Origin: Amphirosellinia nigrospora
Taxonomy: Eukaryota; Ascomycota; Sordariomycetes; Xylariales; Xylariaceae
Direction of reading: 5' to 3'
DNA: 64,000 nucleotides
Assembly (NCBI GenBank): GCA_004123355.1
Contig: SCHM01000001.1
Location: 10,054,193 to 10,118,192, forward strand
The notes beneath the pieces were generated by a model. The model had not been told where the DNA came from. It did not search any database and was given only the letters and a program-made list of their open reading frames with translations. A program made the translations under genes and the position numbers. Of the stretch, positions 35,925 to 48,725 are shown piece by piece (position 1 is the stretch's first letter; each line of letters begins with the position of its first letter).

Positions 35925-36229
35925 CCTCGGAAAATTTTAACTGGTAGGGAAGAGGATGAGTAGGAAAATCAGATCATTTGCGACGACGCTAGCAAATCGC
36001 CGAGATGCAGTCTTGCGATGGTAAAGCACGATCGGAAATCCGGGCTCAACCGCATCGGCAGACGGCGATTTGTAACGCTTGGCAGGGCAGCGGGGCATAA
36101 AACGAGGAAGCTCTTATCGATAGGCTATAGCTAGCTGGGCCCCAGTCATCAATTATTTGCTTGTGATTGAGTGAGCTTGTAACGCTGGCCACCTGGACTA
36201 CTTACCCAGACCTCGACCAGTTTCTTTTC
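35925..36229. promoter_or_regulatory. Divergent ERV1/HEM4 promoter
   Basis: Only 305 bp separate the two start codons, so ERV1 and HEM4 must share or interleave promoter elements. I see no clear TATA or CCAAT arrangement that I would assign. Confidence 0.5.
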
Positions 36230-37256
36230 ATGGCTAGGGAGTCGGCTTCGAGCACGGGCGGGTCAACAATCCCCGTGCTTCTTCTAAAAACCAGGTCTTC
36301 GCCAACAGATGCCTACGAAGATCTCTTCTCGACCCCGCATCCGCCTGATGGCTTTCATTTCGAACCTACCTTTGTACCAGTGCTCCAGCACTGCTTCGTA
36401 GAAGATGGCCTGCAGAGCGTGAGGTGGCTACTGCAACAACGCAGGATCAATAATGGTGCCGATAGTGCTTACGGAGGACTCATATTCACTTCGCAGAGGG
36501 CTGTGGAAGCCTTTGCCAAGCTAGTCGATGAAGGTCAGGGTCAAAGTCAAGGTCTGTCGCTAAAGCACACCTGCAATTCGGCCATGTTATTGGGTCGCAG
36601 TGGCCTGACTTGACTGCGTAGGCAAAGATGGAAGCTGGCCGCATCTACAAGACATTCCTGTCTACAGCGTCGGTCCCGCCACCACTCGGGCACTGAAGGC
36701 CATTCCGCAGTCTCCGCCCTTACGCATATTCGGCGACCAGACCGGAACTGGGGATGCGCTTGCACAGTACATATTGGGACACTACAGTGAGTGGTACCGG
36801 GATCATCGGACGAAGCCGTCGTTATTATTCCTCGTTGGAGAGCAGAGACGAGATATCATACCCAAGACCTTGATGGATCATACCTTGCCAGCCGATACCC
36901 GCATCGAGGTAACCGAGACGGTCGTTTATGGGACAGGGGTCATGGAATCGTTCCCCGAGGACTTCGGGCGCATCCTATCAAGCACAAGGGACCGACCTAT
37001 GAGGTGGGTAGTGGTCTTTTCGCCAACGGGTTGCGATGGTATGCTGAGGGGTTTGGGCTTCGTCATTGACGAAAAGACCGGCAAGGCTGTGAAGCCACCT
37101 GGGCAGCGAACTACTCTCATTGCGACCATAGGGCCGACAACGAGAGACTATCTGATCAAGACTTTTGATACCGAGCCGGACGTTTGTGCTGCCAAGCCGA
37201 GTGCCGAGGGCATCCGGGCGGCCATCACTAGCTTTAAATATGAGACAATAGAATGA
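36230..37256 (+). CDS. HEM4: Uroporphyrinogen-III synthase
   Basis: This enzyme catalyses the fourth step of haem synthesis, cyclising hydroxymethylbilane to uroporphyrinogen III in the cytosol. It starts at ATG 36230 (MARESASSTGGSTIPVLLLK). The block LLKTRSSPTDAYEDLFS and later GLIFTSQRAVEAFA are typical of the N-terminal half. A 70-nt GT-AG intron (36552..36621) leads to DIPVYSVGPATTRALKAI. The second domain contains LLFLVGEQRRDIIPKTL, VVVFSPTGCDGML, ATIGPTTRDYL and the C-terminal AAKPSAEGIRAAI, all family landmarks. The spliced frame is 957 nt, giving 318 residues with no breaks. An in-frame upstream extension has no ATG, so 36230 is the start. Confidence 0.95.
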
Positions 37257-37416
37257 TGATTGTGTACCATAATTCAACTATGATGTCATGGGACGTGACA
37301 GTCGATTAATTCTAGAATCTCTCAGGTCGGGTAGTCTCTGTACCTTGTACATGGTATCTCTTGATGCTTGGAGTAAAACTTGGCGGCGAACATGTTTCTT
37401 TGAGTGGCTGCTGTAT

Positions 37417-37442
37417 ACAATCCACACAATCCACACAATCCA
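37417..37442. repeat. Tandem repeat, 9-bp unit ACAATCCAC, 2.9 copies
   Basis: Three near-perfect consecutive copies are visible directly in the sequence, about 380 bp upstream of the OXR1 start codon and 160 bp after the HEM4 stop. Confidence 0.8.
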
Positions 37443-37723
37443 TATGCGGCACACGCACTAAACCTAATTCTGGTAAGGAGAGTGGTAAAAGCAGGTACTG
37501 TAAAACCACGTCACAGCTTTCGGGTGATTGGACACCTCGAAATGGTTCAAGGTCCCAGATGAATAACTTAGCTTCATGCGATCCATCGCGTTGTTTCGTC
37601 GGCCGTGATGCTACCACAAATCCAGACACCTAACACGGCCTAAGACATTGCTATTTCAATATTACTACTTGCCGGTTCACTAGCTGAGGAAACCCCCGCC
37701 ATTATTTTGAGCCTGTTCCCGTT

Positions 37724-37757
37724 GAAGCCAGAAGCCAGAAGCCAGAAGCCAGAAGCC
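37724..37757. repeat. Tandem repeat, 7-bp unit GAAGCCA, 4.9 copies
   Basis: Perfect consecutive copies end 43 bp before the OXR1 start codon, probably inside its 5' untranslated region. A 7-bp unit of this kind is prone to copy-number change. Confidence 0.85.
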
Positions 37758-37800
37758 GGGTCAGCTTGATGCCTACGCCGAGACAACCACAGCAGTCACA

Positions 37801-39044
37801 ATGAATATGAATCGGCACGACACAGGCAACCTGATCGACTTCGACGATGACGACGCGCACCCGACTTCCCTCTCGCCCCCTCTGCCTCCTCTACCTCTAG
37901 ACGACACCCCACCTCGAACAAGCCCCCAGTCCAACTTATCCTCCCTGTCGCCGCCGCCGCCACGGCCATCCGCCTTACCTCACGCCTCCACCACATCCTC
38001 GTCCGGGTACGGCATCGGGTCTGCCGTCTGGGGGCTGCTGCGGCGGATCTCGACAGCAGACCGAGACGGCGCCACGCCCACGCCACCACCGGGGACGTCG
38101 CAGCTGTACAACCAAAACGCCACCCGGATCCCCGCTGGTGGCCATGGCATCAACGGGGCCTTCACGCCGCCGCGACGGACTGCCACACCACGGGGGCTAC
38201 CGTCGCTCGACCCCGTCAGCCTGAGCGGGTACCGCGACGACACAGAGCCCGATGAGCGGTTGCTAGCCCGCGGTATCGCCGAGGAAATCCGCACCTTCCT
38301 CCCCGAGCGCCTCAAGATCATGGAGGACTGGCATCTCGTGTACAGCCTATATCAGAACGGCAGCTCGCTCTCCACCCTGTACCAGCTGTGCGAGAGATAC
38401 CGTGGCGTCCGGGCTGGTTTCGTGCTCGTTGTACGGGATGGGAAGGACGGGGTAGGCATTTCATTCATATACAAGCAGGCCGGAGGGGACCGAGAGAAAG
38501 CTAACCGGTGTCGCAGATCTTTGGCGCATATCTCACCGAAGCACCACATCCAGCACCCTCATACTACGGCACGGGGGAATGTTTCCTCTGGCGCGCAAGC
38601 CTACACGCGCCGCTCCCGCCGCCCCCATCCGCCGATACGACGAACCTGAACTACCGTACGACGACGATTGCCTCGCCCACCGCATCAACATTCAGCAGCG
38701 CTGCCCCGAACGGCTCCTCGCACCATCTGACGCCACACGATACCCCTAACTGGGCCTCGACGGCGACGACGACCGATAAGCGTGTACCATCCCCGTACCG
38801 ATGACGCAGAGTGTGCGCTTCCAGACATTTGCGTACACGGGTGCCAACGACTACTGCATGTTCTGCGAGACCAAGTTCCTGAGCGTCGGTGGCGGCCACG
38901 GCGGCACGTTCGGGCTGTGGCTCAACGACGGCCTCAGTCGGGCCACAGTGCTGAGTGTGATACCTTCCTAAACCAGCCGCTGAGCGAAGAAGGGGAAAGT
39001 TTGATGTTCTTGGAGTGGAGCTATGGGTTGTGGGAGCTAGTTGA
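37801..39044 (+). CDS. OXR1: Oxidation resistance protein with TLDc domain
   Basis: Proteins of this family protect against oxidative damage and, through the TLDc domain, can bind and regulate the vacuolar H+-ATPase. From ATG 37801 the N-terminus is acidic and Ser/Pro-rich (NLIDFDDDDAH), disordered in character. The TLDc domain begins at LLARGIAEEIRTFLPERL and continues with DWHLVYSLYQNGSSLSTLYQ and RAGFVLVVRDGKDG. An intron near 38452-38516 follows, then IFGAYLTEAPHPAPSYYGTG and FLWRAS. The later part is TQSVRFQTFAYTGANDYCMF, KFLSVGGGHGGTFGLWLND and NQPLSEEGE, ending with VLGVELWVVG and TGA at 39042-39044. Three frame shifts, near 38790, 38940 and 38997 (the last in an A run), each need one or two bases. 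The fungal OXR1 insert between the two TLDc halves is present. Confidence 0.9.
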
Positions 39045-40974
39045 GGAGGTTGACTGGACTGCTAGCTCTATAGTGGTAGGAAGGTGACAGGATGAGAAAA
39101 GGGAAAGGATACGGACGACCAAGCACGAGAAACGGAGAGGTACGAGTTCTACGAAAAACGGGGCGGGGGCTGCCATGAGTCATGAGAGAGTGTGTGCCAT
39201 TCCGCAATAGCGAGGGCAGGAAGTTTCGCATTTACAGGAAATAGGCCCTGCGAAGACGTCGAAGGCGTCTGATAAATAATCGGCGTTTGGAGTTACAGGA
39301 TGGGTAGATACCACCACATTACGAGAAGAATATCGTGGGGTCGGGAACTTTAGATGCCCATGCAAGCTTGGATAAATAATACCTGGCTAGGCTATGTAGC
39401 CGTATTTATCTAGACCCTGCTCGAGTCCCCTATTCGGATGGTAGAAGAGGGCGGAAATGTTTTTGTAGGTGGCAACGTCATGCCAGTCGTAGGATGGAAA
39501 GGGGAAACCTCCAGGCTCAAGCGTTGAGTCACTCGTCAGCATACTAGCGGCTTCAAGCTTCCTATGATGAACTGGGGGAAAAGGTCAGATGTTCAGGCTC
39601 TCGTCTTCGAAAAACTAGAATCGGCTCATGTCTAATAGAAAGGGAGCATGTCTAGACACATAGGTAGTCTCGTTTTGTTTGTTTATTGTCCTAATTTAAT
39701 CTAGCTCCCCAGCTCGACTCCCTTAGGGACAAATATAAAGACGAAGTAAAGCTAGGAAGGTAAAGATGGACGCGTACCAGGAAAGCTACAGTGTGAGCAC
39801 GCAGTTATATGAGAAAGACAAAGTTGAGATAATAGAAGAAGATGCGTAGGTATAGTTATATATACCTTCCAAACAGCTTTACCATATACCCCAAGTCAGG
39901 AAACTATAACCCTCTAGTTGATGTTTCCATGCATATTTGATATGTATGGTATTCCGGAGCCTGATATCAGAAAACCACACAACTCCTTGCCCTAGCCCCT
40001 GAAAAGAATAACAAAGATAGAAAGACGGAGGAGACGTGGCGCGAAGGAACTCGGCTCCTAAATTCATCCAAACCCCCGCCCCAAAAGAATCTCCGATACG
40101 ACAAGATGAGCTTTGCAATCGTCCATTCCGCTAAGTCGTTACGTTATTGAAGATATATAACGAAGATTCAATCAAAGCCCAAGGCAAAAAGACAGAGTCT
40201 TGTGGGGAAATGCTGCGATAACCGCCCAGCCTCAGTACACAATACCTCAACATGTTGACTATCTCGCCTTCCCTCGCGAGGTGGTATTGACAAATTGATC
40301 AATAGTCTTGCTTCGTGCACCTCGTATTGCCAATTTAAACACCGACACGAAATTATATCGCATTGAAGTAAGCAACCAAGGCATAAAAGCAACAAGTAAT
40401 TTGATTGTCGCACGGGGTTATATTTTCCCCATTTCCATCAAGCCCCTGCACACCCTCTACTATACCCACAACCCGCAACAAAAGTATAAAAGACGTGAAA
40501 ACCGATGGGGGAAATACATAAAAAGAAAGAAAAGAACAAGTTGACTTAGATTTCCATTCCCTCCGCTGTGTTCTGGGTTCCGACCCGGCCAAAGATTACA
40601 TGAGATCAGAAATCTTGCCTAACTGACGTGAGCTAAGGCCGTCACTTTCTTTCTACTCTTCCTGCTCGCATCTATCTATATAAGACAAACGATACAATCC
40701 GGGTGATGAAAAAGTAGCTGATCGTTTTTCAAGACACACAAACCAGCCATCTCTTGGCAAGCACCTTGCTCGATTCGCTAACCACGTGTACATCGCTTGC
40801 TTGTTTATTCTCCCCTCTAGACAAAAGCCAATTTCGCCGGAATCTCAAGCATTCGCTCGATAATCGGTTGTACAGTTGAATTTCTCTCCACCGACCCCAA
40901 TGGGAACCACCTGCTCGTCGAACCAACTCGAGGGCCATATTCCCCCATTCCTCCGTATCAAGGAAGCTTCGAGT
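39045..40974. other. Convergent 3' interval between OXR1 and MAP kinase
   Basis: The 1.9 kb between these convergent genes contain no recognisable coding sequence. The part near 40560-40970 may be the MAP kinase 3' untranslated region. Confidence 0.45.
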
Positions 40975-42169
<1,195 letters not shown>

Positions 42170-45100
42170 GGTAGAGCGACGCTAAAAGGCACAATTCGCC
42201 TCTTACTTCGAGTATATACTTGTATAGTCACACACCCAAAACCCAAGCGCAACCTTTACCTCCACCCACAACCCTGAGCTTTCACAGGTCCCGAAACCCT
42301 CGGAGAGAGCGGTGATCGGCCCAAAAGGCACAAGAAGAGCGTCGAGCTTGGGGCCAAGAGGGACCAAGCCGAGTCGGCGAGATGTTGAAGCGTATAGACG
42401 TTCAACACACAACAGAGGCGACAGTTTTTGTTATTTCACTGCCTGCCTATGCCTTGCAGGTTAGATGATAGTGGTTATTTCCTTGTGCTCGACGAAGAGA
42501 GCCTAGTGCTCGAGGTTGAGATCGTCCGAACTATGAGAGGAAAGAAAGATCAGCTGAAGTTGCAGGAGGGAACAAAGGAAGCGAGTTGGTGGTAGTTCAA
42601 TGCCAGAACGACTTGAGGGGAGAGGAGGGGGCGGCACGCGCTGTTGGGTTCATGCAGCTATGGACACTGCGGTTTAGGATTTGGACCCTAGCCTTGCCAG
42701 GCGAGAGGTAGCCAAGTGGAGGCCCAAGATGTTTCAAGAGGTTCTAGAAGAAGATCGGAAGCAGCCAGTGACCGAAACGGGGTCGGCTCTATGAATAAGG
42801 AGCTGGGAGCTGGGAGTAGTCTCTGACGCCCCCGATGGCACAGTGGATTTCGGCAAGCCCCTTGTTACAAGACGTCGCTTTGCCAGGCCGCTAGACTTAT
42901 ACCCAAATACCCTGCACGAACCGGAGCGGATCACACGTGCGTGCGTTATATGTAGGTACTCGAACCAAACGTCAAATTCCAGGCGGCCAAGATGCAGCTG
43001 CAGCCAGCGGGAGGAGGAAGACGGTGGCCGAACAGGCGCGGGTCTGTCTGATCTGCACGATGCGATGCGATGGGGATTGCTGGGGACTGGGAGCTTGAAT
43101 ACGAAATGATGCGTGGCGCTCACCTCTGGTATAATAGATAACGAAGGTAGTGAGTAATAGCTAACCCGGCCCCTCTTATAGTCTTCAATAATAACTGTCG
43201 AACAACGAGTGTTGCGCCCTGCTCGCGATATGAGGGTCTGATCAGGGTTGGATTGAGGGGTAGCAGTTGCAAGTAATTGGGTCTTGGTCTTGGTCTTGGT
43301 CTTAGTCTTAGTTCGACCTGTGAATGCGAGATAAGACCAGAGTCAGTACAAAGGCGCAAGTCAAGAGTCTGCACCAGTTTAGCTTCTTCAAAGAGTGTTT
43401 GAGGTGAGCAGAAAAGGTGGAGGAAAAGAAGGGAGCTTGGAACGGAGAGAATGGGAGCTTCCCGTCATCGGGTCAATCTATCGCTCGTTCTTTGTTGGTA
43501 CCGCTGGAGGGAGGGGATGGGTAGCTGAGGTGGGATAAATGTGCAGGGTCAGTCAGATTCGCCATTTTAGTAAATATATCAAACTAGCCGTATCAGGTAG
43601 TCAAGAGCCCCACAACCCTCCACAATGCTCTAATACCTACCAACCGAATTCATACAAAATCTCTAGCAATCAAGGCTATTTATTTATTTACCAAAATGTG
43701 ATGTGGTGTGCTAATTTGACGTGGGATAAGTGGAGTGCATACATAGCATGTATATCTCTAGTGACCTGTGATACTTGCCACCACTATGCCGTTGACGTGC
43801 TCAAACAGGTACACTACCTACCTGCATGTGTGTAAGGTAAGGTCAGGGGCACTAGCGCCTACAGCACCGGGGCAGGTATGTTGGCAACCGCATTGATGAT
43901 GTGGCCAATAGGAGGAGGCTAGACGGCTTCCCTTGCTACCTTAGTTGCGACAACTGACCTCTGACCTGAAGGCGATGTGAGTTTGGGGATAGGGCCAAAG
44001 TGAGTGTGAGACGGGGCCCGTGCGAAACCACAGTATGCCTCCCATGACCAAAAGGGTTTTTTATTATTTTTGGGGGTTTGTTTTTAGATCTGGACGTTGC
44101 TCGCATCTATTGGGACGAATAGGTGGGCGAGATGGTAGCCTCCTACAGAGGCACTTACCGTAGATGTGGGTGCTTAAGGAAGATGTTTGCAAACAAACAC
44201 CCAAGGTTGCCTGAGAGAACATATGCCACGTGGGGTCTAAAATCAGATACGACTTATAGACCACGGTACCCGAAATAAATTAAGATACTTCTACCCAGGC
44301 AATGCAGGTGATGCCTACCAACTGTGCAATACGTACCTATCAAGACTGTAATAGCTTGGAGGCAAGGCTTAACTTGATATCCTAACCTTAGGTAGCGACC
44401 TCCTCATGCGGTTGGTAGGAGTGAGGGGAGGGGTAACCACGGTACACTAAAACAGCGTCCTCTTTGTGGGGGCTTAACCTGTTTTGCCGCCCCTGGTTTT
44501 ATAACGCAGGCAGTCCTTTCTTGATATCTACTGGTTTAACTACATTACCACTAGCTAGTCCGAGGGCATACTATATTCTATAGAAATAGGTAGTGTAGGA
44601 TTGAGTGTGTCTCGGGAATCGGAACAGTGGGTATAGATAGGGATAAGGGGATGCTAAAAGCGCGGGGAGAGCTGGTTGGAGGGTGCTGGTGCAAGACTGG
44701 TGGGGCTAGCCTGTCACAGCATTTCCGAGCTTTTCATTCTTAGCCAGTCATGAAACATGGCTGGGTTTCCTCCCTTACAGGGAAAAAGGGGCAGTGAAAC
44801 GCCACGCCTCCACTTCTAGGGACCAGCGCGTAACGTGGCCTGTGATTGGCGGGCGGGTGGGTTGTTTTCTCCCTGTTGTGATACTTGTTTGCAGTTATAT
44901 AGCCACTTACTGGGTGTAAGTATTTGAAGTCCTTTTTTTTCTTGATCAAGAAGCGGCCTCGAAAGGTATATAATTAAGAGCGCAAGGCTCGAATAAGACA
45001 ATACCATGCAGTATCAACTATGAGGTACTGAATATCTAGTGCATACAATATCTGCGATTCTTGGCAAATTCCGAAGAGCTTGGGGCATGGTTTGAGTCTT

Positions 45101-45750
45101 GTTTCACTATAGCATCTAGTTCGCTGCCCGCTTATTCGGGAATACATGGTCTTGTCAAAGAAAAGAAGACAGGATGGAAGGCTGTTGTAAATGTAAGCAA
45201 GTTTATTCGCCAGCATCGACCAATACCTACCACTACCCAATATCGCTATCGATTTTCTGTCGGTATTCGTGTGATGTGATATGTGATTGGTGAACATGTT
45301 GCAGCGTACATGCCGTCACAGTACCTCGTTCGATCAAGCTTCTAAAAATACATGTATGCTGCACACCTTGCTGCAGTGTGATGCAGCCATCCCTAAGCTG
45401 AGGCTAAGGGTACCGATTCGGCGACGTTGAACTGAACATATTCTCTAGCCATCGGTCTATATTGTCGGGCGACTTATTTGCCGAATGGACAAAGCATTTG
45501 TGGGGGAGACCTGAGTTCATGCGCCGCATGTTTTGAGGTAATAGCACGAGAATAGAGAGGAGCACCACCGGTGTCTCGGGCTGCTTTCGGCTGATGGACT
45601 CACACGACGACTAGGTGGCATAGCTGACAAATCACCACGCATTATCGTTGGCATCTATTAATTGGCTTCTTTATTCATGTCATGGAGCTTATTTATAGAG
45701 TCATCTGCGAGACTCGGGAAACTTCGCCTTTCACACCTCGATACATGGTT
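42170..45750. other. Long gene-free region upstream of the MAP kinase and downstream of SEC24
   Basis: About 3.6 kb without a supported gene. The right-hand side of the kinase start is its promoter and probable long 5' leader. A hexamer repeat lies at 43280-43309. The frames present are short and without motifs. Confidence 0.45.
43280..43309. repeat. Hexamer tandem repeat, GGTCTT x4 then AGTCTT x2
   Basis: Six consecutive hexamers are visible directly, about 1.1 kb upstream of the MAP kinase start codon. Confidence 0.8.
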
Positions 45751-48725
45751 TTATTGCACAACCTACAAATGAAAACAGTTTTAGTATTTATGCTCCCTCG
45801 CTGGTGAGATGGCTCAGCTTACCTTTTCCCTCAATGAACCCATCCATTGAGCAAGGCTCATGGCCTGATCTGCACGATCCTCCACCAGCAATGTCTGTGC
45901 CCACAACTTCAGGCTCGGTTCGCCGTCTTCCCGGACAACGTACAGGTGAGGCACGATAACGCTACCAACACCTCGGGACAGGTGATCCCTACTCTTCTGG
46001 ACCACCGCACGCACCCGCTCGTTGAAGTCGTTGTCTAGCTCTGGTATGGTACTCTTACCCACGCGAAGCTGAGACCGATCTTGAACTCCAAAGACGTCTG
46101 CCAACAATTGGGGCACCGCGTCTCGTCCAACCCATATAAACTGTGTCTGGCCATCGTCGATGAGATACAGGCCATAAGAAACGAACCGTTCTGAAGACAG
46201 GTTCAACGGTGGTGGCAGCACAATCTGGCTCGTCTCTGGATCAGGCACACCAGCGTTATCGGGCATATCGTGCAGCGAGTAAAGCCGGGGGTATATGTAC
46301 TGGACGAGGAGCGGCAGAGGCAATGTGGAAAGCAGGCACAGTGCGGCCGACCTGAGATCGGATGGAATCTGGGCAGAACGGCGAAGGCCGACGTTCTTCA
46401 TTAAACCTAGGAATAGCACGGGCAGTCCACGCAAGTTGGCGGGAAACTGTAGGCCTCCGCCACCCATACTTCCACCACCCAGTTCCTTTTTGAAAGTTTG
46501 GAGAAGCTCAATTATCTTGCCTTGCAAAGCATCCCTTGCGGCATCGAGGCCACTGCCCAGTGCTCTCTCAACCGCCTTATGACTGAAATATGTAGTAATG
46601 GCACACTGGTCTGCGGAAGCGTAGACATCTGCTAGATTGGTAGTTGTCGGAAGTGAAAGGGTCATGACACGGATCCGCCGCTCTCCATTGCAAGTTGTGT
46701 ACAGGACACCAGCTTGGAGGCAGATGAATTGTTTTTGGAGGCTCTCATCGATAGCCACTTCCACCACGTAGCATTGGTCGCGGGGGAAGGCTGGGAACGC
46801 GAAAGATCCGAGGATCGGTTGAAGAAGTTGCCGTAGAACGTACTCATGCGTAGACCGGTCGAGGCACGCACCCTGAGAACAGCCTCCAGTCCGATTTCTG
46901 AGGACAGGAAGTCGCTAAACTCGGAAGCAAATTTAATGGCGTCTTCAGCTCGGCCAGCATTGAATCCAGGATAGAACCAAGTTTGTCCACCCGTATACCG
47001 GGTAAGTTACTTAGCGAAGCAACGTCTTGGTATTGCGAAGAGAAGAGGAACATATCAATAGACACTTGATTCTTTGAGCACTCGACGGCGAAGGACTTGT
47101 AAAAGCTATTAGCAGTTTGTAGAAGACCGCTCTCCTTGGATGTGCCGAGGAGTTTTTTATCTTCTCGCATTTCCAGCTTTCCAGTGCCCATATTTGGCAG
47201 AGACGCGCTGAGAGCCACAAGCTTGCCACCCAAGGGGGAGATCAGCTGATGACCAGCTCTAAGGGCCGATCCCAGACAAGAACCATTGTTCTGGTTGTTT
47301 TGGAACATGTCCGGTAATTTTGCGAGGAAATTCTCAATGCTCTGCCGACTTTCCGTCAGAGGAACCAAGAGGTCGTGGGGCATCGGTAAGAAAGGTTCTT
47401 CGAGATCGCTCACGACCAACATACTGGTCTCCCATTTTCATCCTCATCCTTGGGAACAGAAAAGTAGTGTAAGCTTGAGTCGAAAGCAATGAATCCTAGG
47501 CGGGTCCGGCGATCGGCGTTGGGTATCCTGCTCAGACTATCGAGGATAGTGCGAGCACTTGTGGCGAGGAGGCCGGTCGATACGGAGGCGTAGCTCACGT
47601 CGAAAAGGAAAAGGTAAACGAGGGGTTGAGGAGGGCGGACCATGTACTCCTGGGGAGCAATGAACTCGACCACGGAGTGGTTCAGCTCGTACCTGTCCCA
47701 GCGGTTGACGCTCTTCTGCGTAGCAGCATCCCAGTCGAACGCCTGCGGCACATCGTTGGTGAGGTTACACATATTGCATCTCCAGCGATGACCCTGGTCC
47801 AAAACGTCACATAAGGGTTAATGTATGTCCTACATCTCCGGCATCGCGCAATTACTTGATCCTGAACGACGGGCACGTCGTCGTCGATATCGTGGAGCGC
47901 AGCGTAGGGCTGAATAACGAGCGCAAAGGGAAGTTTGGACTTCTTCAGCAAGTTATGTGTGGTGGGAACCGCATTCAGGGTGGATCGGATGTATTTGGGC
48001 GGGCAGTTCGCATTAGGTGATTGGGTGACGCTGGCCTTGGAACGGCTGTTAGCTGGGAGCAGCGACGTAGGCAGAGAACCATGAACAACATACATTAGGA
48101 GTAGAATACAAGGGGCGGTGGCAAGTCTAGCTCGGAGACGTTGAAGGGCTGGTTCAGCAGATCGGTCGGGTAGAGCTGGTTGAGGGCCAGACGAGGCGGT
48201 TGCTGACCGGGCTGTTGCTGCTGCTGCTGCTGCGGAGCGGCCGGTTGCTGGGGGCCTCCCATGCTTAAGCCGGACATGTTCTGCGTGAGGGGCCCCAATC
48301 CGCCGCCGCCTGAGTAGTACGGCGAGGGAGCTTGATATCCGCCTACTGGGGGCTGCGCTCCTACACCAGGCTGCTGAGCATCGTACGGAGCGGGCGCAGG
48401 AGCACCGTAGCCCGCGTGTTCGTACCCTTGGGCGGGATACCCGCCGTAGCCCTGGGCAGCCTGTGGCGCGCCGGCGAAACCTGGGGTGCCGGGGGCCGGG
48501 GGCACACCTCCCGCTGCCGGCGGAGGGACACCAGCAGCACCGGCATTCGCTCCGCTCCCGAACTCGAAGGCCTGGGTGGCATATCCCCTCTTCTTCTTCT
48601 TGCCGCCGTCGCCGTGGGCGGCCTGGGGAGGCGGCGACCCTGGCTGGCCGTCGTAGCCACCGGATTGCGCTTCCTGGGCGTATTCCTGCGGGGGGTACTG
48701 GCCCTGGTCATCGGGGGGCGGCCAT
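45751..48725 (-). CDS. SEC24: COPII coat cargo-adaptor subunit Sec24
   Basis: Sec24 binds Sec23 and selects cargo for COPII vesicles at ER exit sites, and is essential in yeast. The likely ATG is at 48725; the upstream in-frame extension lacks ATG, and a C run next to the start shifts the frame. The N-terminus is Gly/Pro/Gln-rich with a short poly-Gln. Next are the zinc-finger motif [10 protein letters not shown] with WRCNMC, the trunk [14 protein letters not shown], and [16 protein letters not shown]. The helical and gelsolin-like parts follow, including [27 protein letters not shown], again read in parts. A last intron leaves a tiny final exon coding VVQ-stop (TAA at 45751-45753), the usual Sec24 ending. 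Frame shifts near 47803, 47430, 47000 and 46795 each need one base; three fall in T, G/C or T runs. Confidence 0.95.

Larger units (their letters stand above)
37257..37800. other. HEM4-OXR1 intergenic region
   Basis: This 544-bp interval holds the HEM4 3' flank and the OXR1 promoter. It contains two short tandem repeats (37417-37442 and 37724-37757) and no gene. Confidence 0.5.

Noticed and set aside
36167-36229. N-terminal extension of HEM4 upstream of 36230
   Set aside because: The extended frame begins with TTG, not ATG, and the family similarity begins after the ATG at 36230.
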